Of a stretch of 64,000 nucleotides of DNA, positions 8,893-17,692 are shown piece after piece. Origin of the DNA: Azospirillum brasilense (GTDB lineage Bacteria > Pseudomonadota > Alphaproteobacteria > Azospirillales > Azospirillaceae); contig NZ_VITH01000004.1 of NCBI RefSeq assembly GCF_007827815.1, forward strand, positions 62,001-126,000, in the 5' to 3' direction. Below the pieces are notes generated by a model. It saw only the letters and a list, made by a program, of their open reading frames with translations, ran no database searches and was not told where the DNA came from. The position numbers and the translations under genes are program-made. Within the stretch, counting starts at the first letter, position 1. Each line of letters opens with the position of its first letter.

Positions 8893-9666
8893 ATGAGCTA
8901 CGAACTGCGCCGCCGCCTGTGGGCCGGCATCCTCATCCTCGGCTTCTTCGCGACCTGGGAAATCCTCTGCCTCGCCCTCCAGGTCTCCGATCTGGTCCTT
9001 CCCCGCCCCAGCCAGGTGTTCGCGACCCTGTTCGACCGCCTCGGCATCCTGTGGCCCCATGTGCTGCAAACCCTCTGGACCACGATGATCGGCTTCGTCC
9101 TGGGCGTCACCGTCGGGGTGGTCATCGGGGCGGCCATCGGCGTCTCCCGCACCGCCTACGACACGGTCTATCCGCTGCTGATCGGCTTCTCCTCGATCCC
9201 CAAGGTCGCGGTGGTGCCGATCTTCGTGCTGTGGTTCGGATCGGGTGCCACGCCGGCCATCCTCACCGCGCTCGCCATGTGCTTCTTCCCGATCGTCGTC
9301 AACATCGCGACCGGCCTCGCCACCACCGAGCCGGAGCTGGAGGACGTCCTGAAGTCGCTCGGCGCCAGCAAGCTCGACATCCTGTGGAACGTCGGGCTGC
9401 CCCGCACCATGCCCTTCTTCTTCGCCTCGCTGAAGATCGCCGTCACCTTCGCCTTCGTCGGCAGCGTGCTGTCGGAAACCGTCGCCTCCAACAAGGGCAT
9501 CGGCAACGTGATGATGACGGCCTCCTCGAACTTCGACGTGCCGCTGGTCTTCGCCGGCCTCTTCCTGCTCGCCGGCCTCGGCATCCTGCTCTACGTCGCC
9601 TTCTCGCTCGTCGAGGCGCGCGTCACCGGCTGGGCCACCCGCCGCCAGGGCTTTGCTTCCGCCTGA
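8893..9666 (+). CDS. NitT/TauT-type ABC transporter permease
   Basis: A 257-residue inner-membrane permease with about six hydrophobic helices, for example GILILGFFATWEILCLALQV at the N-terminus and LVFAGLFLLAGLGILLYV near the C-terminus. The EAA-loop that contacts the ATPase is seen as EDVLKSLGASKLDILWNVGLP. This is the BPD_transp_1 fold of the SsuC/TauC/ThiX group. It sits between the ATPase gene (3-base gap) and the binding-protein gene (26-base gap) in one operon. Confidence 0.9.
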   Translation: MSYELRRRLWAGILILGFFATWEILCLALQVSDLVLPRPSQVFATLFDRLGILWPHVLQTLWTTMIGFVLGVTVGVVIGAAIGVSRTAYDTVYPLLIGFSSIPKVAVVPIFVLWFGSGATPAILTALAMCFFPIVVNIATGLATTEPELEDVLKSLGASKLDILWNVGLPRTMPFFFASLKIAVTFAFVGSVLSETVASNKGIGNVMMTASSNFDVPLVFAGLFLLAGLGILLYVAFSLVEARVTGWATRRQGFASA

Positions 9667-9692
9667 CCCTTCATCCCGAAACGGAGCCTCCC

Positions 9693-10730
9693 ATGTTGAA
9701 AACGCTTCTCTCGACGCTTGCGCTCGGTCTTTGCCTGAGTGGGCCGGGCCTGAGCGGGCCGGCGTTGGCCGAAACCAACATCAAGTTCACGCTCGGCTGG
9801 AAGACCCAGGGCTCCGACGCGCCCTTCCTGCTGGCGCAGCAGAAGGGCTACTTCAAGGCCGAGGGGCTGAACGTCACCATCGACCAGGGCGAAGGGTCGG
9901 CGGCCACGGTGACCCGCATCATGTCGGGCGCCTACGACGCCGGCTTCGGCGACATCAACGCGATCATCCAGAACGCGGCGACCCGCCCCGGCGAGGTTCC
10001 GATCATGGTCTATCAGCTCTGGAACAAGCCGCCCTTCGCCATCGTCTCGAAGAAGGCGACCAACATCACGACGCCCGCCGATCTCGTCGGCAAGAAGCTG
10101 GGCGGCGCCCAGGGCACCCCGACCACCCGCCTCGTCACCGTGCTCGGCACGCTCAACAAGGTCGACATGACCAAGGTCGCCATCGAGAACATGGGGCCGA
10201 ACCTGCAGGAGCCGATGCTGATCAAGGGCGACATCGACGGCGCCCTGGTCTTCAACATCACCAGCTGGTTCAACCTGATCAACAACCGCCAGGACCCCGC
10301 CAAGGACTACAACTGGCTGCTGTTCGGCGAGTTCGGCCTCGACCTCTATTCCAACGGCATGATGGTCTCCCAGAAGCTGGTCAAGGAGAACCCGGCGGCC
10401 GTGGCCGGCCTCGTCCGCGCGGTCAACAAGGCGGCGGTGGAGATCGGCGTGAATGCCGAGGCCGGGGTCAAGGCGGTCCTCGCCTACGACAATCTGGCCA
10501 AGGAGGAGCTTGAACGTGCCCGCATGAAGTTCTCCTACGAGCAGCTCATCCTCTCGCCCGAAGTCGACCGCCTCGGCCTCGGCGACGTGGACGACGCCCG
10601 CCTCGCCCGCTCGATCGGCATCATGGTCGAAGGCTACCAGCTGACCGCCACACCCAAGCCGGAACAGGTCTTCACCCGCCAGTTCCTGCCGCCGGCGGCC
10701 GACCGCAAGCTCGCCTACAAGGCCGACTGA
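9693..10730 (+). CDS. NMT1/THI5-like solute-binding protein
   Basis: A 345-residue periplasmic binding protein. The first 26 residues form a Sec signal ending near ALA-ET. The mature part begins IKFTLGWKTQGSDAPFLLAQQKGYF, typical of THI5/NMT1-like receptors for thiamine-precursor pyrimidines, nitrilotriacetate, sulfonates and similar solutes. GDINAIIQNAA and AGLVRAVNKAA match later conserved positions. The ATG at 9693 has GGAG 8 bases upstream. It is the last gene of the importer operon. With a cytosine-deaminase-like enzyme nearby, a pyrimidine-like ligand is plausible but not shown. Confidence 0.88.
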   Translation: MLKTLLSTLALGLCLSGPGLSGPALAETNIKFTLGWKTQGSDAPFLLAQQKGYFKAEGLNVTIDQGEGSAATVTRIMSGAYDAGFGDINAIIQNAATRPGEVPIMVYQLWNKPPFAIVSKKATNITTPADLVGKKLGGAQGTPTTRLVTVLGTLNKVDMTKVAIENMGPNLQEPMLIKGDIDGALVFNITSWFNLINNRQDPAKDYNWLLFGEFGLDLYSNGMMVSQKLVKENPAAVAGLVRAVNKAAVEIGVNAEAGVKAVLAYDNLAKEELERARMKFSYEQLILSPEVDRLGLGDVDDARLARSIGIMVEGYQLTATPKPEQVFTRQFLPPAADRKLAYKAD

Positions 10731-10878
10731 TCGCCGAAGACCGCCCGGCCGGGATGAGATGGTCCCCGTTTCCCGCAAGGTCGGCTAAGCTTGCTTCGTC
10801 CGGGATGACGGACGGCTCCGATGATGGGGAAACGCGGGCCATCTCAGGCCAAAGCAGCACAACGGGAGGGTGGCAAGG

Positions 10879-11904
10879 ATGAACTACCGCAAGCTCGGCC
10901 GCAGCGGCGTGAAGGTGTCGCCGCTCTGCCTCGGCGCCATGATGTTCGGCGGCCCCACCGACGAACCGACGGCGGGGCGCATCATCGCCCACGCCGCAGA
11001 GGCCGGCATCAACTTCATCGACACCGCCGATGTCTACAACGACGGCCGCTCGGAGGAGATCGTCGGCCGCGCCGTGAAGGGCGACCGCGAGCGCTGGGTG
11101 GTGGCGACCAAGGTCGGCAACCCCACGGGCCCCGGCCCGAATCAGCGGGGCCTCTCGCGGCGCCGGCTGAACGTGGCGTGCGACGCGAGCCTCCGGCGGC
11201 TGGGCACGGACTGGATCGACCTCTACTATCTGCACCGCGAGGACCCCGACACCCCGCTGGAGGAGACCGTCGCCGCTCTGGGCGACCTGATCCGCAGCGG
11301 CAAGATCCGCGCGTTCGGCGTGTCGAACGTCCGGTCCTGGCGCATCGCCGAGATCTGCCGGTTGTGCGACGTTCTGGGCATCGACCGGCCGGTGGCCTGC
11401 CAGCCCTATTACAACGCGCTCAACCGCATGCCGGAGGTCGAGATCCTGCCCGCCTGCGGCCATTACGGGCTGGGGGTGGTTCCTTACAGCCCGCTCGCCC
11501 GCGGCGTGCTCACCGGCAAGTACCGGCCGGGGGATGAGCCCTCCGCCGACACCCGCGCCGGCCGCAAGGACCGGCGCATGATGAACACCGAATGGCGCCC
11601 GGAAAGCCTGGAGATCGCCCAGGAGATCAAGCGTCACGCCGAGGCTCGTGGCATCACGCCGGGGCAGTTCGCCGTCGCCTGGGTGCTCAACAATCGCCTG
11701 GTCACCGCTCCGATCGCCGGGCCGCGCACCGAGGAGCAATGGCGCGCCTACCTCGCCGCGCTGGATTACACCTTCACCGCCGAGGACGAGGCGCTGGTCG
11801 ACCGTCTGGTGACGACCGGACATCCCTCCTCTCCCGGCTACAACGACCCCGCCTACCCCATCGAGGGCCGCCCCGCCCGAACCACCGCACCTTCCGGATC
11901 GTAG
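10879..11904 (+). CDS. Aldo/keto reductase
   Basis: A 341-residue NADPH-dependent oxidoreductase of the AKR TIM-barrel family. The catalytic tetrad is visible: Asp and Tyr in FIDTADVYNDGRSEE, Lys in WVVATKVGN and His in LYYLHREDP. The cofactor region near the C-terminus (PIAGPRTEEQW) is also recognisable. The ATG at 10879 is preferred over the GTG at 10870 because GGGAGG lies about 9 bases upstream. It stands alone between the importer operon and the ECF41 operon. It probably reduces small aldehydes or ketones; the substrate is unknown. Confidence 0.9.
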   Translation: MNYRKLGRSGVKVSPLCLGAMMFGGPTDEPTAGRIIAHAAEAGINFIDTADVYNDGRSEEIVGRAVKGDRERWVVATKVGNPTGPGPNQRGLSRRRLNVACDASLRRLGTDWIDLYYLHREDPDTPLEETVAALGDLIRSGKIRAFGVSNVRSWRIAEICRLCDVLGIDRPVACQPYYNALNRMPEVEILPACGHYGLGVVPYSPLARGVLTGKYRPGDEPSADTRAGRKDRRMMNTEWRPESLEIAQEIKRHAEARGITPGQFAVAWVLNNRLVTAPIAGPRTEEQWRAYLAALDYTFTAEDEALVDRLVTTGHPSSPGYNDPAYPIEGRPARTTAPSGS

Positions 11905-11925
11905 GCCGCCGCATCTTATTTTTTC

Positions 11926-11955
11926 CGCCCCGGATGTCACAGTCCGGGGGCGGGC
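11926..11955. terminator. GC-rich inverted repeat, possible terminator
   Basis: Arms CCGCCCCGG and CCGGGGGCGG form a strong hairpin downstream of the aldo/keto reductase, flanked on the left by a run of T (11917-11925). On the minus strand it looks like an intrinsic terminator with a U-run; on the plus strand the tract after it is weak. It overlaps the promoter-like motif of the next operon, so its role is uncertain. Confidence 0.35.
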
Positions 11956-11961
11956 CTTGTC
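11935..11961 (+). promoter_or_regulatory. Candidate ECF41-dependent promoter
   Basis: TGTCACA at 11935-11941 is followed after exactly 16 bases by TGTC at 11958-11961. The promoter consensus I recall for ECF41 sigma factors is TGTCACA, 16 bases, CGTC, so this differs at one base. It lies 37 bases before the ABM gene, whose operon encodes an ECF41 sigma factor, which implies autoregulation. The match is seen; activity is inferred. Confidence 0.6.
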
Positions 11962-11997
11962 ATCCCCCTCGTTGCTGAACCTTCAAGGGAGACGACG

Positions 11998-12333
11998 ATG
12001 GCCAAGAACACAGCGGTGATTGATCCTCGGTCCTCGTGCCTGACGCTGATAAACATCTACGAGGTCGAGCCGGAGAAGCAGGCCGACCTGGCGAAGGCGC
12101 TGTCGGAAGCGACCGAAAGCACCATCCGCCACCAGCCCGGCTTCCTGTCGGTCAGCGTCCACAGCAGCCTCGACGGGAAGACGGTCGTCAACTACGCCCA
12201 ATGGGCCTCCAGGGAGCACTTCGAGGGATTCATGAGGAAGCCCGAGACGCAGGAGCAACTCAGGAGGTTCGCGGGTCTCGCGACATCGGTCGCGCCGAGC
12301 CTCTACAGGGTCAGCACCGTTCACGCGGACTGA
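11998..12333 (+). CDS. ABM-domain (antibiotic biosynthesis monooxygenase-like) protein
   Basis: A 111-residue protein with the dimeric ferredoxin-like ABM fold: a first strand LTLINIYEVEPEKQADLAKAL, then QPGFLSVSVHSSLDGKTVVNYAQWASREHF and a C-terminal YRVSTVHA strand. ABM proteins are cofactor-free oxygenases, haem-degrading enzymes or small stress proteins; no haem-ligand pattern is certain here. The ATG at 11998 has a GGGAG site. It lies 26 bases upstream of the ECF41 sigma gene on the same strand and behind a promoter-like site of ECF41 type. It is therefore likely the main target gene of that sigma factor, possibly detoxifying an oxidised compound. Confidence 0.8.
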   Translation: MAKNTAVIDPRSSCLTLINIYEVEPEKQADLAKALSEATESTIRHQPGFLSVSVHSSLDGKTVVNYAQWASREHFEGFMRKPETQEQLRRFAGLATSVAPSLYRVSTVHAD

Positions 12334-12359
12334 CGAAGGCATGACGAGGCCGCAGGACC

Positions 12360-13274
12360 ATGACCGACGCCCCCGCCGACCCGCCCTTCTCCGCCCTTCG
12401 CCCCCGCCTCGTCCGGCTCGCCTACCGGATGCTCGGATCGGTGGCGGACGCCGAGGACGTCGTTCACGATGCCTATCTCCGCTGGCTGGCGACCGACCCT
12501 GAGACGGTCCGGCAGCCGGCGGCCTTGCTGCACACCATCGTCACGCGCCTCTGCCTGAACGAGCTGAAATCGGCGCGGCGCCGGCGCGAGACCTACGTCG
12601 GGCCGTGGCTGCCGGAACCGATCGTCGACGCGGAGGAAATGGAGGCCATCGACGACATCACGCTTCCCCTGATGATCGCGCTGGAGCGTCTGTCGCCGCT
12701 GGAGCGGGCGGCCTTTCTGCTCCACGACGTGTTCGGGATGGGCTTCGACGACGTCGCCAGCGCCATAGGCCGCGACGCCGCGGCCTGCCGCAAACTGGCC
12801 AGCCGGGCGCGCGACCACATACGGGCGGCCCGCCCGCGCTTCCCGGTGACGAAGGAGCAGGGGCTGGAGATCGCCGCCGCCTTCTTCACCGCGTCGCGTC
12901 ATGGCGACCTGGACCGGCTGCGCCTGCTGCTTGCCGACGATGTGGCCGCTCGCACGGACGGCGGCGGCAAGGTGCCGGCCTCGCAGCGCCCGCTGATCGG
13001 AATCGAGGAGGTGATGGCCCGGCACGCCCAGCTCGCGCAGGAGTTCGAGCGGTCTCCGTCCCGTCTCCTGCGCTACGCCGTCATCGACGGCCTCCCCGGT
13101 TTCCTATCCGTGGAGGGCGGCGGAATCGTGCAGACCACCGCCCTGCAAATCGAACGGGGAAGGATCGTCGCGCTCTACATCACCAGGAACCCGGACAAGC
13201 TGCGGCGTGTGGACGGCGCTTCGATGCATCGGAAGGCCCCCGCCGATGCGGCGGCGATGCGCGTCACGGTGTGA
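12360..13274 (+). CDS. ECF41-type RNA polymerase sigma factor
   Basis: A 304-residue extracytoplasmic-function sigma factor. Region 2 (LRPRLVRLAYRMLGSVADAEDVVHDAYLRW) and region 4 (LSPLERAAFLLHDVFGMGFDDVA) are clear. After them is a SnoaL-like C-terminal domain that replaces a separate anti-sigma factor. Three landmarks of the ECF41 group are present: WLPEP in the linker at about residue 83, DGGGK at about 200, and NPDKL at about 277. In that group the C-terminal domain tunes activity. Partner genes are usually small oxidoreductases or decarboxylases; here an ABM monooxygenase fills that place. The final 20 residues lie past NPDKL and are not conserved. Confidence 0.92.
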   Translation: MTDAPADPPFSALRPRLVRLAYRMLGSVADAEDVVHDAYLRWLATDPETVRQPAALLHTIVTRLCLNELKSARRRRETYVGPWLPEPIVDAEEMEAIDDITLPLMIALERLSPLERAAFLLHDVFGMGFDDVASAIGRDAAACRKLASRARDHIRAARPRFPVTKEQGLEIAAAFFTASRHGDLDRLRLLLADDVAARTDGGGKVPASQRPLIGIEEVMARHAQLAQEFERSPSRLLRYAVIDGLPGFLSVEGGGIVQTTALQIERGRIVALYITRNPDKLRRVDGASMHRKAPADAAAMRVTV

Positions 13275-13294
13275 CGCTCCTGGCCAGTCGGCGC

Positions 13295-14029
13295 TCAGTC
13301 CTGGGCCGTCGGCCGGATCACGACGCTGCCGACATCGACGTCATCCGGTTGCTCGATGGCGTAGACGACGCCGCGGGCGATCGCTTCCGGCGGGATCGAG
13401 ACCGTGGCCGCCCGCTTCGCCATCGCCTCCCGGATGGCGGGGTCGGTCATGGAGGCTGCGAAATCGGTTGCGACGAAGCCCGGAGAAATCTCGGTCACCC
13501 GCAGATGCGGTCCGGCCTCCTGACGCAGGGCTTCGGTGGCGGTGCGCACCGCGTTCTTCGTCGCGGCATAGACCCCCATGGTGGGCAGGATCTTGAGGCC
13601 GGCGGTCGAAACGATGTTGATGACGTGGCCGGATTTCTGACGCTGGAACAGCGGCAGCACGGCGGCGATGCCATACAGCGTCCCGCGCAGATTGACGTCG
13701 ATCATCGCGTCCCAATCCTCGACGCGGAGCGCGTCGAAGCGCGAGATCGGACCGATCCCCGCGCTGTTCACCAGGACATCGACCCGGCCGCCCCGCTCGA
13801 CGGCAAGAGCGACCAAAGCTTCGAGATCGTCGCGCCGGCGAACGTCGGTCACCTTGTGAACGGCGGTGCCGCCGGCCGCGGCGATCGCGCCCGACACATC
13901 GGCCAGCGCGCTGTCCCGGCGGGCGCCCAGGACCACGAACGCCCCCTGTTCGGCCAGCAGCATCGCGGTGGCGCGGCCGATGCCGCTGCTCGCGCCGGTG
14001 ATGACCACGACCTTGCCGTCCATGCCCAT
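13295..14029 (-). CDS. Short-chain dehydrogenase/reductase
   Basis: A 244-residue classical SDR. The Rossmann nucleotide loop TGASSGIGRA, the NSAG motif, the active-site Ser in NIVSTAGL and the YAATK catalytic Tyr/Lys are all present. ATGs occur at 14029 and 14023; 14029 is chosen because GGAG lies 7 bases upstream. It runs convergent to the ECF41 gene (20-base gap) and divergent from an AraC regulator, which probably controls it. The probable reaction is NAD(P)-linked oxidation or reduction of an alcohol/ketone of unknown identity. Confidence 0.9.
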   Translation of the reverse strand: MGMDGKVVVITGASSGIGRATAMLLAEQGAFVVLGARRDSALADVSGAIAAAGGTAVHKVTDVRRRDDLEALVALAVERGGRVDVLVNSAGIGPISRFDALRVEDWDAMIDVNLRGTLYGIAAVLPLFQRQKSGHVINIVSTAGLKILPTMGVYAATKNAVRTATEALRQEAGPHLRVTEISPGFVATDFAASMTDPAIREAMAKRAATVSIPPEAIARGVVYAIEQPDDVDVGSVVIRPTAQD

Positions 14030-14091
14030 TGCCTTTCTCCCTCGCACACTCAGTTCAGGCATGGTGCAAGATCATCGGTAAGAGAGGGTCC

Positions 14092-15039
14092 GTGGTTCTG
14101 TCGCGATCGTCTTGGTTGGCTGCCGATCCGTTGTCGGACGTCCTGGACGTCCTCGGCCCCCGGGTCAGCCGGCTGACCCGGCTGGAGGCCGCGAACGACT
14201 GGGCGCTGGGGTTCCCGGCGCTCGACCGCTTGAAGTTCGTGGCGCTGCTGAAGGGCACGAGCTGGCTGATCCTCCCGGGCCACCCTCCCCGCGTGATGGG
14301 CGCCGGGGACGTCTGCCTCATCGGACGCACGCCCTACGCCGTCGCCAGCGATCCGGCCCTGCCCCGCACCGACGGCCAGAGCCTCTTCGGCATGCCCGGG
14401 CGCGACACCGTGCGGCTTGGCGGAAACGCCATGATCGCGATCGGCGGCAGCGTCTCCTTCGCCGACGGGAACGCCGATTTCCTGCTCGACATGCTGCCGG
14501 AAGCCCTGCTGATCCCGCAGTCCTCCCCCGGATCGGGCCCGGTGTCGACGATCCTCGCCCTGCTGGGGAACGAGATGGAGCGGGCCCCTCTGGGTCATGG
14601 GGTCGTGACCGCCCGCCTCGCCGACGTGCTGCTGGTGGAGGCGATCCGCGCCCATGCGGCGGGTGGCGAGGCCGTCGGGATGGGCTGGCTGGGCGCGTTG
14701 TCCGACCCCCGCCTCGGCCGGGTGCTGCGCGCCATTCACGACGACATCGCACGGCCATGGACCGTGGCGCAGCTCGCCGCGGTCGCCGGCATGTCGCGCG
14801 CCGCCTTCTCCGCGCAGTTCACCCGCCGGGTGGGGCAGACGCCGCTGGCCTATGTGCGGGCCTGGCGTCTCACCCGCGCACGCGCCGCCTTGGGGCGGCC
14901 CGGCGCCGACGTCGCCAGCGTCGCGAGCACGGTCGGATACAGCTCGCAGAGCGCCTTCGGCCATGCCTTCCGCCGCTCCTTCGGCGTCGCGCCCGGGGGC
15001 CGGCGCCACGGCGGGAGCCGGCCGCGCGCCGACGGATGA
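14092..15039 (+). CDS. AraC-family transcriptional regulator
   Basis: A 315-residue regulator. The N-terminal part (about 1-190) is a cupin-like AraC ligand domain of the type that opens ADPLSDVLDVLG. The C-terminal part (about 210-300) holds two helix-turn-helices, WTVAQLAAVAGMSRAAFSAQF and VASVASTVGYSSQSAFGHAF. The GTG at 14092 is chosen because GAGAGG lies 5 bases upstream; an upstream in-frame ATG at 14029 would overlap the SDR start. It is divergent from the SDR gene over 62 bases, a common arrangement for a local activator and its target. Confidence 0.87.
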   Translation: MVLSRSSWLAADPLSDVLDVLGPRVSRLTRLEAANDWALGFPALDRLKFVALLKGTSWLILPGHPPRVMGAGDVCLIGRTPYAVASDPALPRTDGQSLFGMPGRDTVRLGGNAMIAIGGSVSFADGNADFLLDMLPEALLIPQSSPGSGPVSTILALLGNEMERAPLGHGVVTARLADVLLVEAIRAHAAGGEAVGMGWLGALSDPRLGRVLRAIHDDIARPWTVAQLAAVAGMSRAAFSAQFTRRVGQTPLAYVRAWRLTRARAALGRPGADVASVASTVGYSSQSAFGHAFRRSFGVAPGGRRHGGSRPRADG

Positions 15040-15074
15040 AGTCGGGATGAGCGGAGCGGCGGAGACGCTGTCCG

Positions 15075-16031
15075 TCAGCGGCTGATCATCGGCTTCAGCC
15101 AGGGCGAGGAAGCGAGCACGTCCGTGAAATAGCCCTGGGTGAGGATGCCGCGGCCGGCCTTGTGGATGCGCGCCGGCAGCGCCCCCAGCTCGCCCTTGCG
15201 GGCGACCACGAAGACGGACCGGCGGAAGCTGGCCGCCGGGAAGGGCAGCACCTTCAGGCGCCCCAGATGCTGGCGGCTTTTCACCAGCGCGGTCGGCGGC
15301 AGCAGGCTCCACCCCATCTCTTCCGCCACCATCGCCATCATGGTGTCGACGGCGTCGAAGGCGAAGCTGCGCGGGATCTCCATGCCCAGCCGGCGCAAAT
15401 GCTGGTCCACCATCCGGCCCAGGCTGCTGTCCACCGTGTTGCGGATCAGCGGCAAAGCCTGCGAGAGCGCGCGCAGCCCGGCCTCGTCGGCGACATCCGG
15501 CGCGCTGCGGGGCACCAGGAGCACGAAGGGCTCGCTGAGCAGCCGGAAGCTGTCCACCTGATCCAGGTCGTCGAAGGACTCGTTGGTGAAGATGACGTCC
15601 AGGCGCCGGGCCATGAACTGCTCCCGCAGCTGGCGGCTGAGCCCCGCCGCGATGCTGAAGGACGGCACGCTGTCGCGCAGCTGCTGGAGCAGCCGCGGCA
15701 TGAAGGGGGCGGCCAGCGTGTCGATGCAGCCGAGCCGCAGCTCCGGCACGAAGAGCGTGTCCTTGCCGCCGATCACCGCCGGCAACTGTCGGGCGTCGCC
15801 GAGGATCCGCTTGCTCCAGTGCCACAGCCGGTGGCCGGAGGCGGTCAGCGCCATCGGCCGGATGCTCCGGTCGAACAGCTGCGTGGCGAAGGCGGTTTCC
15901 AGTTGACGCACCACGTGCGACACGGCCGACTGGGTCAGCCCCAGCTGGCCCGCCGCGCGGGTCATGTTGCCCAGCTCCGCCACCGTCACGAACACTTCAA
16001 GGGAATCCAGGTCGAAGTCGCGGTGGCGCAT
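15075..16031 (-). CDS. LysR-family transcriptional regulator
   Basis: A 318-residue LysR-type regulator. The N-terminal winged HTH spans about residues 8-68 and includes LGLTQSAVSHVVRQLE and ATQLFDRSIRPMALTASG. A periplasmic-binding-like effector domain follows from about 95, with LRLGCIDTLAAPFMP at its first strand. The ATG at 16031 gives the usual N-terminus. An in-frame ATG at 16112 has a better ribosome site (AGGA) and would add 27 residues, so the start is open. It is divergent from the MmgE/PrpD gene (165-base spacer) and is the likely activator of the downstream uptake and catabolic genes. Confidence 0.88.
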   Translation of the reverse strand: MRHRDFDLDSLEVFVTVAELGNMTRAAGQLGLTQSAVSHVVRQLETAFATQLFDRSIRPMALTASGHRLWHWSKRILGDARQLPAVIGGKDTLFVPELRLGCIDTLAAPFMPRLLQQLRDSVPSFSIAAGLSRQLREQFMARRLDVIFTNESFDDLDQVDSFRLLSEPFVLLVPRSAPDVADEAGLRALSQALPLIRNTVDSSLGRMVDQHLRRLGMEIPRSFAFDAVDTMMAMVAEEMGWSLLPPTALVKSRQHLGRLKVLPFPAASFRRSVFVVARKGELGALPARIHKAGRGILTQGYFTDVLASSPWLKPMISR

Positions 16032-16196
16032 GGGGGTGGCGGGTTCCGTCGGTCGGCGGGCGCGGTGGTGCCCGAGGGGTGCCACATTATGAATCCAATT
16101 CATCCCGATCATGAAAGTCCTTTCTTGACCTGACGGAGCACGAGGGGCGCTGGCAGCCTTGCCGGATCGTCCGCCCCATCCGCGCGAGGTTCCGCC

Positions 16197-17606
16197 ATGA
16201 CCGCCTCTCCCACCGCCCCTCCCGCTGCCCCTCCCGCCGCCCGGCTCATCGGCCATTGGCTGGCCGGTCTGGAACGGGGCGGCATTCCCGAGGCAGTCGC
16301 CGCGGTCGGCCGCAGCTGCATCATCGACACGCTGGGCGTGGCGCTGGCCGGTGCCGGTGCCGACGCCGCCCGCATGGCGCGGGAGGAAGCGCTGGACATT
16401 TACGCCGCCGGTCCGTGCACCCTGCTGGGGGGCGGGCGGCTGTGCGCCGAGGGGGCCGCCTTCGCGAACACCACCGCCGCCCACGCGCTGGATTTCGACG
16501 ACAATTGCTACGCCGGCTTCGTCCACGGTTCCGCCGTGGTGGTGCCGACCGCCCTGGCCGCGGTGGAGGCCGCCGGCGGGACGGGGGCCGATCTGCTGAC
16601 CGCGGTGGTGGCCGGGTCGGAGGCGGAATACGCGCTGGCCATCGCCCTCGGCAACGGCGTGTACGAGGCCGGCTGGTGGACCACCGCGCTGTTCGGCACC
16701 GTCGGTGCCGCGGCGGCGGCGGCCAAGGCCTTCCGGCTGGACGGCGACCGGGCCGCCGATGCCATCGCCTTCGCGCTCTGCGGGACCGGCGGCCTGCGGG
16801 CCTGCTTCGGCACGGGCGCCAAACCGCTGCTGGCCGCCCAGGCCGCCGCGAACGGGCTGCGCGCGGCGCGTCTGGCGATGCGCGGCGGGGCGGTGCCGCA
16901 CGGCGTGGTCGAGGACCCGCGCGGCTTCGCCCGGCTGGTGGCGCAGGGCCGTTTCGACGTCACGGCGCTGGACGAGCTGGGCCGGCGGTGGCACCTGCTC
17001 GACCCCGGCATCGACACCAAGGCCTATCCGGTCTGCCTGTCCTCACACGCCGCGGCCGACGCGGTGCGCGACCTGATGGCGGAGCACCGGCTGGACCCAT
17101 CGGACATCACCGCGGTGCGCTGCGTCGTGCCGCCGGTGGTGGCCGCCAACCTCACCTACGATCGCCCCGCCACCCCCGGCGAAGCCCGCTTCAGCCTGCC
17201 CTTCGCGGTGGCCTGCGTGATGCTGCACGGCGACCTGACTCTGGATCATCTGAGCGGGCCGACGCTGGCCGACCGGCGCCTGCGCGCGGCGATGGAGCGC
17301 GTGAGCCTGCGGCCCGATCCCGGCTGGAACGCCGATCCCGACCGGGCGCGGCTGGCCCCGGAAGGCGCCCCAGAAGGCGCCGACGTGACGGTGGAGACCC
17401 GCACGGGGCAAAGCGTCCGCCGCTTCTGCGCCTCGGCGCGCGGCACCGTCGCCCGCCCCCTGTCGATGGAGGCCCACGCCGCGAAGTTCCTCGCCTGCGC
17501 CGACCGCGCCATCGGACCCACGGCGGCGCAACGGCTCCACCGGCACCTGTCGGCAATTGACACCCTGCCCGGCCTGGATGGGCTGCTGGAGGGCGGCACG
17601 GACTGA
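16197..17606 (+). CDS. MmgE/PrpD family protein
   Basis: A 469-residue member of the 2-methylcitrate dehydratase/cis-aconitate decarboxylase fold. The family hallmark HALDFDDNCYAGFVHG is near residue 97, and the CIIDTLGVALAGAGADAARM helix and DTKAYPVCLSSHAAAD segment are present. It has an alanine/proline-rich N-terminus. Family members dehydrate, decarboxylate or isomerise small acids, and there is no prpBC neighbour, so methylcitrate is unlikely. It is divergent from LysR and precedes a dipeptide-type importer on the same strand by 322 bases. It may act on a carboxylic acid released in that pathway. Confidence 0.85.
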   Translation: MTASPTAPPAAPPAARLIGHWLAGLERGGIPEAVAAVGRSCIIDTLGVALAGAGADAARMAREEALDIYAAGPCTLLGGGRLCAEGAAFANTTAAHALDFDDNCYAGFVHGSAVVVPTALAAVEAAGGTGADLLTAVVAGSEAEYALAIALGNGVYEAGWWTTALFGTVGAAAAAAKAFRLDGDRAADAIAFALCGTGGLRACFGTGAKPLLAAQAAANGLRAARLAMRGGAVPHGVVEDPRGFARLVAQGRFDVTALDELGRRWHLLDPGIDTKAYPVCLSSHAAADAVRDLMAEHRLDPSDITAVRCVVPPVVAANLTYDRPATPGEARFSLPFAVACVMLHGDLTLDHLSGPTLADRRLRAAMERVSLRPDPGWNADPDRARLAPEGAPEGADVTVETRTGQSVRRFCASARGTVARPLSMEAHAAKFLACADRAIGPTAAQRLHRHLSAIDTLPGLDGLLEGGTD

Positions 17607-17631
17607 TCCCCATTCCGATACCATACGGATG

Positions 17632-17663
17632 CATTCATGGTGCCGACAAAAAACATTCATGGT
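17632..17663 (+). repeat. Direct repeat CATTCATGGT, 22-base period
   Basis: Two perfect 10-base copies at 17632-17641 and 17654-17663. A 22-base period places both on one face of the helix, as for cooperative binding of a dimeric regulator upstream of the importer operon. Confidence 0.5.
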
Positions 17664-17692
17664 ACGGGACAACCGTCGGCAAGCGAGCCTAA

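Noticed and set aside
12605..14176. 523-codon plus-strand frame through ECF41 and SDR genes
   Set aside because: It overlaps two well-supported genes in the wrong frames and has no recognisable domain.
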